Shown: positions 1 to 5,819 of the stretch, in pieces
Numbering within the stretch: the first letter of the stretch is position 1
Layout of the letters: each line of letters starts with the position of its first letter
NCBI GenBank assembly: GCA_905236925.1
Contig: CAJOQS010000064.1
Location: forward strand, 1 to 5,819
Direction of reading: 5' to 3'
Source of the DNA: an uncultured Lachnospiraceae bacterium
Lineage (GTDB): Bacteria > Bacillota > Clostridia > Lachnospirales > Lachnospiraceae
DNA length: 5,819 bases
Notes under the pieces: generated by a model
Database searches by the model: none
The model's input: only the letters and a program-made list of their open reading frames with translations
What the model was told of the DNA's origin: nothing
Made by a program: the position numbers and the translations under genes

Positions 1-1594
1 CATTGACAGACTCGGCTACAAGGTGAACGGCAAGGTGGTTGAGAAGCAGGGTGAGATTCCCTTCTACAAGAAGCAGACACGTGTTGTCCTGGAATCCTGC
101 GGTCATATCAACGCAGGCTCACTGAGGGAATATCTGGCTATCGGCGGATATAAGGCTCTCGATAAATGTCTGTTTGAATACGAGCCCGACCGTATCATTG
201 ATGAGATCACACAGTCTAACCTTCGCGGACGCGGAGGCGGCGGATTCCCTACAGGTAAGAAGTGGGCTTCCTGCGCACGTCAGAAGGCAGATGTAAAATA
301 TATCGTCTGTAACGGTGATGAGGGCGATCCCGGAGCATTTATGGACCGTTCCATCATGGAGGGCGACCCTCACAGACTGCTCGAGGGTATGATGATCGCA
401 GGTCTGGCTATCGGCTCGACCGAAGGCTATATCTATGTTCGTGCAGAGTATCCTCTCGCAGTTGAGCGTCTCCGCGCGGCGATCGCTCAGGCGGAAGAGT
501 ACGGACTTTTAGGCGATAAGATCCTCGGAACGAAGTTCTCTTTCAGAATACATATCAACCGCGGCGCGGGTGCCTTTGTCTGCGGTGAAGGCTCCGCTCT
601 TACGGCTTCTATCGAAGGCAAGCGCGGTATGCCCAGAGTTAAGCCTCCCCGTACTGTTGAGCATGGTCTGTTCGATAAACCTACAAACCTTAACAATGTT
701 GAGACCTATGCAAACGTTCCCATGATCATCAACAAGGGCGCGCAGTGGTATCGTGCCATCGGTCCCGAGAACAGTCCCGGAACCAAGGCATTTGCCCTTA
801 CCGGCAAGATCAATAACAGTGGTCTTATCGAGGTTCCTATGGGAACCACTCTCCGTGAGGTTATCTTCGATATCGGCGGAGGCATGCGTGATGGCAAGAA
901 GTTCAAGGCCGTTCAGATAGGTGGTCCTTCGGGCGGATGTCTGACCGAGAAGGATCTGGATATCCCGCTTGATTTCGATTCACTCCAGAAGGTCGGCGCA
1001 ATGATCGGTTCCGGCGGACTCGTTGTTATGGACGAGGATACCTGTATGGTCGAGGTTGCACGTTTCTTCATGAACTTTACACAGAACGAATCCTGCGGTA
1101 AGTGCGTTCCCTGCCGCGAAGGCACAAAGCGTATGCTTGAGATCCTCACCCGCATTACCGAGGGCAACGGCCGCGACGGCGATATCGAGCTTCTTGAGGA
1201 GCTTGCGGATACCATTTCCCATACCGCTCTTTGCGGACTGGGTAAAACAGCCGCATCACCCGTTGTTTCGACCATTAAGAACTTCAGGTCCGAGTACGAG
1301 GCTCATATCTACGATAAGAGATGCCCTTCGGGAACCTGTCAGAAGTTGAAGCGCTTCGTGATAGATCCCGAGAAGTGCAAGGGCTGTTCGAAGTGTGCGA
1401 GAAACTGCCCTGTAGGAGCTATTTCCGGACAGATCAAGAGTCCGTTTGTTATCGATCAGAATAAATGTATCAAATGCGGCGCATGTATCAGCAATTGTGC
1501 ATTCGGCGCAGTGAAAGAGGACAGCTCGGCTACGATTGGGAAAACAGCAAGGAAACAGATGCGCTCTTCGAACGCATCTAATGAGGAGGTGTGA
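1..1594 (+). CDS. hydB: HydB, NuoF-like flavin subunit of electron-bifurcating [FeFe]-hydrogenase (5' partial)
   Basis: This is the NADH- and FMN-binding subunit of a cytoplasmic HydABC-type hydrogenase, related to complex I NuoF. The frame is open from base 2, so the gene begins upstream; a GTG at 23 is only an internal valine. Numbering residues from that GTG, the glycine-rich flavin/NADH loop GRGGGGFPTG is at 69-78 and the NuoF signature GAGAFVCGEGSAL at 181-193. The N3-type [4Fe-4S] ligands are C358, C361, C364 and C404. A CPSGTC pair (C434, C439) leads into a C-terminal two-cluster ferredoxin domain with ligands C452/455/458/462 and C482/485/488/492. That ferredoxin tail separates HydB from ordinary NuoF. 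The thioredoxin-like [2Fe-2S] domain usual at the HydB N-terminus is not visible and should lie upstream. A polar tail of about 27 residues follows the last cluster. The next gene, hydA, starts six bases after the stop, which confirms an operon. Family assignment is secure; bifurcating activity is inferred from family and context. Confidence 0.95.
   Translation, partial: IDRLGYKVNGKVVEKQGEIPFYKKQTRVVLESCGHINAGSLREYLAIGGYKALDKCLFEYEPDRIIDEITQSNLRGRGGGGFPTGKKWASCARQKADVKYIVCNGDEGDPGAFMDRSIMEGDPHRLLEGMMIAGLAIGSTEGYIYVRAEYPLAVERLRAAIAQAEEYGLLGDKILGTKFSFRIHINRGAGAFVCGEGSALTASIEGKRGMPRVKPPRTVEHGLFDKPTNLNNVETYANVPMIINKGAQWYRAIGPENSPGTKAFALTGKINNSGLIEVPMGTTLREVIFDIGGGMRDGKKFKAVQIGGPSGGCLTEKDLDIPLDFDSLQKVGAMIGSGGLVVMDEDTCMVEVARFFMNFTQNESCGKCVPCREGTKRMLEILTRITEGNGRDGDIELLEELADTISHTALCGLGKTAASPVVSTIKNFRSEYEAHIYDKRCPSGTCQKLKRFVIDPEKCKGCSKCARNCPVGAISGQIKSPFVIDQNKCIKCGACISNCAFGAVKEDSSATIGKTARKQMRSSNASNEEV
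1583..1590 (+). promoter_or_regulatory. Ribosome binding site of hydA
   Basis: A full AGGAGG core (1584-1589) sits inside the last codons of hydB, with 11 bases between it and the ATG at 1601. The spacing is slightly long, but the core is perfect and the next in-frame ATGs (1616 and 1619) are much too far away, so it fixes the hydA start at 1601. Its place inside hydB suggests coupled translation of the two subunits. Confidence 0.85.
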
Positions 1595-1600
1595 CAGAGT

Positions 1601-3361
1601 ATGCAGCTCACCAATATGATGGAAGTTGACGGTATACCCGTTAAAATAGAAGGAGAGCGTAACCTCCTTGAAGTAATCAGCAAAACAGGCATTAAGCTGC
1701 CCGTATTCTGTTATCATTCCGACCTGTCCATCTACGGCGCATGCCGTATGTGCATGGTAGAGGACGAGCGAGGCAGGATGATGGCAGCATGCTCGACCAT
1801 TCCCAAAGAAGGAATGATAATCAAGACCAATACAGGACGTCTTCGCAAATATCGCAAGAACATCCTTGAACTGCTTCTCGCCAGCCACTGCAGAGACTGC
1901 ACGACCTGCGAGAACAGCGGAAAGTGCAGCCTTCAGGAGCTTGCCGCTCAGTTCGGAATTACAAATGTACGTTTCCGGAATGACAAGACCGAGCCCGATA
2001 TTGATGCATCCTCACCGAGTATTATCAGGGATTCGAGCAAGTGTATCCTGTGCGGCGACTGTGTTCGTGAATGCAACGAGATCCAGCGCATCGGCGCGAT
2101 CGATTTTGCATTCAGAGGCTCAGAGGCCAAGATAAGCACAGCATTTAACCAGCCCATTTTCGATTCACTCTGCGTACACTGCGGTCAGTGCGCAGCCGCA
2201 TGTCCTACTGGAGCTATCATCGTCCGTGATGATACAGACAAGGTATGGAAGAAGATCAACGATCCGAACGTATTCGTTACCTGTGAGATCGCTCCCGCAG
2301 TTCGTGTCGGCATCGGCGCCGAGCTTGGACTTTCGAATGATGAGAACGCTATGGGCCGTATAGTCGCAGCTCTTCACCGCATGGGCTTCGATGAGGTATA
2401 TGATACCGCGACAGGTGCCGACCTTACCGTTATCGAAGAGGCAAACGAGTTCGTCGAAAGGCTTGAGAATGGCGGAACCTTCCCTATGTTCACATCCTGC
2501 TGTCCCGCGTGGATCCAGTATGTGGAGAAGAAGTATCCCGAGATTCTGCCCAATATTTCGACCTGCCGCTCACCTATGAGCATGTTTGCTGCTGTTATCA
2601 AGGATTATTACAAGGACAAGCTGCCCGAGGGCAAGACATCACATTATCATGTTGCATTAATGCCCTGCACGGCTAAGAAGTTCGAGGCTAAGCGCCCCGA
2701 GTTTAAGGATGAGAACGGTCCTGTTACCGATGATGTTATCACCACACAGGAGCTTATCCGCATGATCAAGCGCTCCGGCATCATGTTCGATGAGCTTGAG
2801 CCCGAATCGGTTGATCTTCCTTTCGGAACCATGTCCGGAGCCGGAATTATCTTCGGTGTTACGGGTGGTGTTACCGAGGCCGTGCTGCGTAAGGTTGCCA
2901 ATGACAATTCCCGTACGACCTTAAAGCAGATTGAGTATGTCGGCGTGAGAGGCATGGAGAATGTCAAGGAGGCTGTAATCAAGTTCGGTGACAGAGATCT
3001 TAAGATAGCCGTAGTCAGCGGACTTTCGAACGCGCGCAAGATTGTCAGAGGTGTGCTCAAGGGTGAGATCTATTACGATCTTGTAGAGGTTATGGCCTGC
3101 CGCGGCGGCTGCATAAGCGGTGCAGGACAGCCTTATATCTCCCACAGACACCGTGTTGAGCGCGGCGAGGGCCTGTATCGTACCGATAAGACCAGCACCA
3201 TCAAGCGTTCACAGGATAATCCTCTGATCAGTCAACTGTACTCCGGTCTGCTCGAAGGCAGGACACATGAGCTTCTGCATGTTGATTATCTTAAGGATAA
3301 GAAGCCTGCGAAGAAGACTGCCTCGAAGGCTTCCGGTGCAAAGAAGACATCGAAACACTAA
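1601..3361 (+). CDS. hydA: HydA, catalytic subunit of [FeFe]-hydrogenase
   Basis: This is a complete 586-residue iron-only hydrogenase that reversibly reduces protons to H2 in the cytoplasm. Its domain order matches clostridial CpI. An N-terminal [2Fe-2S] domain has ligands C37, C48, C51 and C64. A His-Cys [4Fe-4S] site has H96, C100, C103 and C109. A two-cluster ferredoxin domain has C148/151/154/158 and C191/194/197/201. The H-cluster domain follows: motif L1 TSCCPAW at 298-304 (C300 proton-relay thiol, C301 ligand), L2 MPCTAKKFEA at 354-363 (C356) and L3 ACRGGCISGAGQP at 499-511 (C500, C504). Proton-path residues equivalent to CpI E279, E282, R286 and S319 appear as E280, E283, R287 and S320. 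Departures are Ala for Gly in L1, GAGQP for GGGQP in L3, and a C-terminal Lys/Ala/Ser/Thr-rich tail from about residue 565. The adjacent hydB makes this the catalytic subunit of an NAD-linked, probably bifurcating complex rather than a lone ferredoxin hydrogenase. No maturase gene is in the window. Confidence 0.97.
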   Translation: MQLTNMMEVDGIPVKIEGERNLLEVISKTGIKLPVFCYHSDLSIYGACRMCMVEDERGRMMAACSTIPKEGMIIKTNTGRLRKYRKNILELLLASHCRDCTTCENSGKCSLQELAAQFGITNVRFRNDKTEPDIDASSPSIIRDSSKCILCGDCVRECNEIQRIGAIDFAFRGSEAKISTAFNQPIFDSLCVHCGQCAAACPTGAIIVRDDTDKVWKKINDPNVFVTCEIAPAVRVGIGAELGLSNDENAMGRIVAALHRMGFDEVYDTATGADLTVIEEANEFVERLENGGTFPMFTSCCPAWIQYVEKKYPEILPNISTCRSPMSMFAAVIKDYYKDKLPEGKTSHYHVALMPCTAKKFEAKRPEFKDENGPVTDDVITTQELIRMIKRSGIMFDELEPESVDLPFGTMSGAGIIFGVTGGVTEAVLRKVANDNSRTTLKQIEYVGVRGMENVKEAVIKFGDRDLKIAVVSGLSNARKIVRGVLKGEIYYDLVEVMACRGGCISGAGQPYISHRHRVERGEGLYRTDKTSTIKRSQDNPLISQLYSGLLEGRTHELLHVDYLKDKKPAKKTASKASGAKKTSKH

Positions 3362-3373
3362 ATATTTTTAAAG

Positions 3374-3412
3374 AAAGCCAAAAGAGCCCGTTGTTTTTGC
3401 TCTTTTGGCTTT
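3374..3412. terminator. Intrinsic terminator shared by hydA and the convergent DUF4364 gene
   Basis: A perfect 14-bp inverted repeat, 3374-3387 (AAAGCCAAAAGAGC) paired with 3399-3412, encloses an 11-base loop. It starts 13 bases after the hydA stop and ends 6 bases before the stop of the minus-strand gene. Rightward, the stem runs into a T stretch through 3414; leftward, the complement of 3361-3376 is also T-rich. The symmetry and position between two convergent stop codons suggest it works in both directions. The U-tract is interrupted on both sides, so efficiency is uncertain. Confidence 0.85.
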
Positions 3413-3418
3413 TTGGAT

Positions 3419-3937
3419 TTATCGAAGCAGTTCCTTCATGATGATGGGGTAAAGTTTCTCGCTTGAATTGTACCAGCGGGAGCATATCTTTTCTGCGTCG
3501 GCGGAGGTGGGGACCGAGATATTGAGCTCGATGATCTTCTGCCCGGCTTCCTCCATGTACATGTTCACGATGTAATTGTTTATGTCGGCCTGATAGTAGT
3601 TTGACATGACGGAAAGGTCATCCTTCATCTGCATACCGTTGTCGACAATGTATTTTTCGATCTCCGCGCGCATAGAAGGCGCGATCTCCCTTTCAAGAAG
3701 CCTGATCGTAGCCTCCCCGCTTTCGGAGATACGGTAAACGGTTTTATTTCTTAAAGTCTCCTTGATGACATAACCGTCGTCGATCAGCTCGCCCATTATC
3801 TGCTGCAGATTAAAGTAATCCGTGAAATCGTTCTGCAGAAGAAAATTGCTGAGACTGTTGCTGCTGATAGGGTAGTCGACCTTGCTCAGCAGGTATAATA
3901 TCGTAAGCTTATAAAGCATGCTCGTTTCGCGTAACAT
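3419..3937 (-). CDS. DUF4364 family winged-helix protein, probable transcriptional regulator
   Basis: This complete 172-residue protein resembles the DUF4364 family of Firmicutes. Residues about 8-80 read as a winged helix-turn-helix: an opening helix (LYKLTILYLLSKV), a segment with SSNSLSNFLL, the candidate recognition helix around YFNLQQIMGELIDDGYV (41-57), and a wing ending in YRISESGEATIRLLE (68-82). The second half (about 85-172) is mixed helix and strand with no known ligand motif. There is no signal peptide, membrane segment or metal-binding cluster, so it should be cytoplasmic. The start is supported by GGAG six bases upstream; a second ATG at codon 7 lacks such a site. It converges on hydA and is divergent from the TIM barrel-acyl-CoA synthetase gene, whose promoter lies in the shared gap. 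Divergence makes control of that neighbour, or self-control, possible but unproven. The family's target genes are unknown to me. Confidence 0.85.
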   Translation of the reverse strand: MLRETSMLYKLTILYLLSKVDYPISSNSLSNFLLQNDFTDYFNLQQIMGELIDDGYVIKETLRNKTVYRISESGEATIRLLEREIAPSMRAEIEKYIVDNGMQMKDDLSVMSNYYQADINNYIVNMYMEEAGQKIIELNISVPTSADAEKICSRWYNSSEKLYPIIMKELLR

Positions 3938-3943
3938 ATGAAT

Positions 3944-3947
3944 CTCC
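3944..3947 (-). promoter_or_regulatory. Ribosome binding site of the DUF4364 gene
   Basis: Read on the minus strand, the sequence before the start is CGGAG, then ATTCAT, then ATG at 3937. GGAG lies six bases from the start codon, a normal distance, and it decides for the first ATG over the in-frame ATG at 3919, which is preceded by no purine-rich match of this quality. Confidence 0.7.
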
Positions 3948-4038
3948 GTTCTCTTATGATCAGTTCTTTCCTATATTACCATACTTTATTTGGAAAATGT
4001 ATTCTTTTCTCCACACAGAAGCTTTACTCAAAAAACAC

Positions 4039-4067
4039 TTGCAATATTGAAACCCTCGGTATAGAAT
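4039..4067 (+). promoter_or_regulatory. Sigma-A-type promoter for the fusion gene
   Basis: The -35 candidate TTGCAA (4039-4044) and -10 candidate TAGAAT (4062-4067) each match the consensus at five of six or near it, with exactly 17 bases between them. Transcription would begin near 4073-4075, giving an untranslated leader of about 50 bases before the GTG at 4127. Recognised by eye only. Confidence 0.7.
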
Positions 4068-4074
4068 ATTGAAA
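4043..4074 (+). repeat. Two direct copies of AATATTGAAA, 22-bp period, over the promoter
   Basis: Identical 10-base copies lie at 4043-4052 and 4065-4074. The first overlaps the end of the -35 and the second overlaps the -10 and the likely start site. A 22-bp period is close to two helical turns, so both copies would face the same side of the DNA, as expected for tandem sites of one regulator. Chance recurrence in AT-rich sequence is possible. Confidence 0.5.
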
Positions 4075-4093
4075 ATCAGTACTTTGCTGATTT
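4073..4093 (+). repeat. Inverted repeat at the predicted transcription start
   Basis: AAATCAG (4073-4079) is perfectly complementary to CTGATTT (4087-4093) across a 7-base loop. It begins almost exactly at the predicted +1. It could be an operator for a dimeric repressor, or a 5'-terminal mRNA stem-loop. It is not followed by a T-run, so it is not a terminator. Confidence 0.5.
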
Positions 4094-4110
4094 ACATCAA
4101 TAAAGTGAAA

Positions 4111-4117
4111 GAAAGGA
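4111..4117 (+). promoter_or_regulatory. Ribosome binding site that decides the GTG start of the fusion gene
   Basis: GAAAGGA at 4111-4117 is the only purine-rich site here. It leaves nine bases to GTG at 4127 but none to the in-frame ATG at 4118, which directly abuts it. Spacing therefore favours the GTG, giving a protein that opens with (M)KISFSTLACPDFSW, a typical first strand for this TIM-barrel family. Confidence 0.7.
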
Positions 4118-4126
4118 ATGACCATC

Positions 4127-5819
4127 GTGAAGATCAGTTTTTCAACACTCGCGTGTCCCGACTTCTCATGGACCGATATCTATTCAATGGCAAAAGACCT
4201 TGGCTTTGACGGTATCGAGATTCGTGGTATCGGCGACGAGATTTCGGCCGTAAAAGCACAGCCCTTCAGTGCGGAGAAGCTACCCGCAACCATTAAGAAG
4301 CTGAGCGACCTACGACTAGAAATCCCCTGCCTGGATACGGGATGCTGCCTGAAGGAAGCTGATAAGCATGATGCCGTCATAGAAGAGATAAAGGCCCACA
4401 TCGAACTCGCGGCACAGCTTAAGACTCCGTACATCCGTCTTCTTGCCGACAAGGCTCCCGAGCCGGTGAACGACGTTGACGACGAATATGTTGTAAGCGT
4501 GCTCAGGGAACTCGCAAGGGAAGCGGAGCCCTACGACGAAGTTACACTTCTTGTGGAGAGCAACGGAGTTTATTCCGATACGATGCGCCTCAAACGCCTC
4601 CTTGATAAGGTAGGAAGTCCCAAGGTGGCAGCACTCTGGGATATCCATCATCCCTACAGATATATGGGTGAATCGCCCGATGAGACCATACGCAACATCG
4701 GAAGCTATATCCGTCATGTCCATGTGAAGGACAGCATCATGGTGGACGGCAAGCCTGCCTACAAGCTGATGGGCGAAGGCGATATGCCTCTTCGCAATGT
4801 GTTTACCGCCCTTCAGGAGATCAATTACAGCGGATATATCTCGCTGGAGTGGGTTAAGCGCTGGGCGACCAATCTTCAGAGCGCGGGAATCGTATTCCCT
4901 CACTTCGCTCACTATATGGCCCAGTACCGCGAGGTTCCGCAGGATTACCTCCAGGACAACAAGACGCATACCGGCAAATATGTATGGCCCAAGGAAACTC
5001 TGATCGATGAGACCTTCCCCGACGTGCTTGACCGCATGTGCAAGGAATTCCCCGAACAGTACGCATTCCGCTATACAGAGCTTGATTATACAAGAACATA
5101 CATAGAATTCAGAAACGATGTGGATACCTTTGCCCGCAGCCTTATAGCAATGGGCGTTAAGAGAGGCGACCACGTTGCGATCTGGGCGACGAATGTGCCC
5201 CAGTGGTATATCACCTTCTGGGCGACTACGAAGATCGGCGCGGTACTTGTTACGGTAAACACCGCATACAGAGTACACGAGATCGAGTATCTGCTCCGTC
5301 AGTCCGATACACATACGCTCGTAATGATCGAGAACTACAAGGATATCGATTATCTCCAGATCATAAACGAGCTCTGTCCCGAGCTTCAGAACAGCGAGCC
5401 CGGTGAGCTCCATGCCGAGAGACTTCCCGTGCTGCGCAATGTCGTTGTGGCTGGCGCAAAGCAGCCCGGCTGCTACACATGGGATGAAGCGCTGGCTCTT
5501 TCGGAGACCGTATCACAGAAGGAAGTCGAGTTCCGCCGCCGCTTCATTGATAAGCATGACGTTGCGAACATGCAGTACACCTCGGGTACCACAGGCTTCC
5601 CGAAGGGCGTAATGCTCACTCACTATAATGTTGTAAATAACGGAAAAGCGATCGGCGACTGCATGGATCTTTCCACTGCGGACCGCATGATGATCCAGGT
5701 TCCGATGTTCCATTGCTTCGGAATGGTTCTTGCGATGACCGCGTCGATGACGCACGGCACCACGATGTCGCCGATCACGGCGTTCTCTCCGAGAAAGGGC
5801 CTTGACTGCATCAACCGCG
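4127..5819 (+). CDS. Fusion of sugar-phosphate isomerase/epimerase-like TIM barrel and AMP-forming acyl-CoA synthetase (3' partial)
   Basis: One uninterrupted frame of 564 codons runs off the window. Residues 1 to about 268 form an AP-endonuclease-2-type TIM barrel (xylose isomerase-like), with probable metal and catalytic residues E31, E144 (LLVESNG), D172 and a following His (WDIHHP), H199 (HVHVKD) and E241 (SLEW). After a short linker, about residue 287 onward is an ANL-superfamily adenylating domain. It has IWATNVPQWYITFWATTKIG near 352-371, the phosphate loop YTSGTTGFPKG at 484-494 (bases 5576-5608) and VPMFHCFGMVL near 525-535. It resembles clostridial fatty-acid-CoA ligases, which activate a carboxylate with ATP and pass it to CoA. 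The rest of that domain, including the catalytic Lys, is outside the window. No stop, ribosome binding site or plausible second start occurs at the junction, so one polypeptide is expected. No membrane segment is seen. Rare codons (cta cga cta) cluster at 62-64. Domain families are secure; substrates and the reason for fusion are unknown. Confidence 0.9.
   Translation, partial: MKISFSTLACPDFSWTDIYSMAKDLGFDGIEIRGIGDEISAVKAQPFSAEKLPATIKKLSDLRLEIPCLDTGCCLKEADKHDAVIEEIKAHIELAAQLKTPYIRLLADKAPEPVNDVDDEYVVSVLRELAREAEPYDEVTLLVESNGVYSDTMRLKRLLDKVGSPKVAALWDIHHPYRYMGESPDETIRNIGSYIRHVHVKDSIMVDGKPAYKLMGEGDMPLRNVFTALQEINYSGYISLEWVKRWATNLQSAGIVFPHFAHYMAQYREVPQDYLQDNKTHTGKYVWPKETLIDETFPDVLDRMCKEFPEQYAFRYTELDYTRTYIEFRNDVDTFARSLIAMGVKRGDHVAIWATNVPQWYITFWATTKIGAVLVTVNTAYRVHEIEYLLRQSDTHTLVMIENYKDIDYLQIINELCPELQNSEPGELHAERLPVLRNVVVAGAKQPGCYTWDEALALSETVSQKEVEFRRRFIDKHDVANMQYTSGTTGFPKGVMLTHYNVVNNGKAIGDCMDLSTADRMMIQVPMFHCFGMVLAMTASMTHGTTMSPITAFSPRKGLDCINR

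Larger units (their letters stand above)
3938..4126. other. AT-rich divergent intergenic region
   Basis: This gap separates the minus-strand DUF4364 gene from the rightward fusion gene and must hold both promoters. The right half has a clear sigma-A-like promoter, a direct repeat and an inverted repeat, listed separately. For the leftward gene I see only a weak -10 candidate (TAATAT on the minus strand, complement of 3973-3978) with no good -35 at standard spacing. No tRNA, convincing riboswitch or small ORF with its own ribosome binding site is visible. Confidence 0.7.

Noticed and set aside
23..25. GTG as the start codon of hydB
   Set aside because: The frame is open to the window edge, there is no ribosome binding site before it, and the sequence just after it matches the linker that follows the N-terminal thioredoxin-like domain in HydB proteins. 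The gene starts upstream.
1256..1888. Open frame of 210 codons on the minus strand across the hydB/hydA junction
   Set aside because: It overlaps the ferredoxin tail of HydB and the N-terminal cluster domain of HydA, both clearly real, and its translation resembles nothing I recognise.
4073..4093. Inverted repeat as a FapR-like fatty-acid operator
   Set aside because: The AGTAC core faintly recalls such sites, but the rest does not match what I remember of the consensus, so I assign no regulator family.
4068..4126. A riboswitch or leader RNA before the fusion gene
   Set aside because: The leader is only about 50 bases, with one short hairpin and no terminator or conserved aptamer-like structure.
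4316..5413. Long open frame (365 codons) on the minus strand opposite the fusion gene
   Set aside because: It is antisense to a gene with two recognisable enzyme domains and shows no recognisable motif or suitable ribosome binding site. It arises from codon bias in the real gene.
4127..5819. The fusion as two adjacent genes with a missed stop or frameshift
   Set aside because: I followed the frame codon by codon across the junction (about 4928-4990). There is no stop, no phase change and no start with a ribosome binding site, so within this sequence it is one gene. An assembly artefact cannot be excluded from the sequence alone.

Overview
The window looks like chromosomal DNA from a strictly anaerobic, fermentative member of the Clostridia. 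This rests on a HydB/HydA pair of the NAD-linked, electron-bifurcating [FeFe]-hydrogenase type, a DUF4364 winged-helix protein (a family I know from Firmicutes), strong AGGAGG-like ribosome binding sites and a sigma-A-like promoter. Coding regions are of roughly balanced GC and the one real intergenic gap is AT-rich. A gut or rumen Oscillospiraceae/Lachnospiraceae-like bacterium would fit, but I cannot name a genus.

Layout. (1) Positions 1-1594, plus strand: the 3' three quarters or more of hydB, the flavin and NAD(H) subunit of the hydrogenase. The 5' end lies outside the window. (2) Positions 1601-3361, plus strand: a complete hydA, the H-cluster catalytic subunit, six bases after hydB and clearly in the same operon. 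(3) Positions 3374-3412: a perfect 14-bp stem terminator serving hydA and, on the other strand, the convergent gene that follows. (4) Positions 3419-3937, minus strand: a complete DUF4364 protein, a probable winged-helix regulator. (5) Positions 3938-4126: an AT-rich divergent intergenic region with a good promoter for the rightward gene, a 10-bp direct repeat with 22-bp period over its -35 and -10, and a 7-bp inverted repeat at the expected transcription start. (6) From 4127 to the window end, plus strand: one long open frame that joins a sugar-phosphate isomerase/epimerase-like TIM barrel to an AMP-forming acyl-CoA synthetase. Its 3' end is outside the window.

How the genes work together. 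HydB and HydA form most of a soluble complex. It exchanges electrons between NADH, ferredoxin and protons through FMN and a chain of iron-sulfur clusters ending at the H-cluster. The third subunit, HydC (NuoE-like), would be expected upstream. The DUF4364 gene and the fusion gene are separate transcription units with no evident biochemical tie to the hydrogenase.

The most unusual item is the TIM barrel-acyl-CoA synthetase fusion. Both halves keep their signature residues, the frame is unbroken through the junction, and I know of no characterised enzyme with this architecture. Everything else in the window is conventional.
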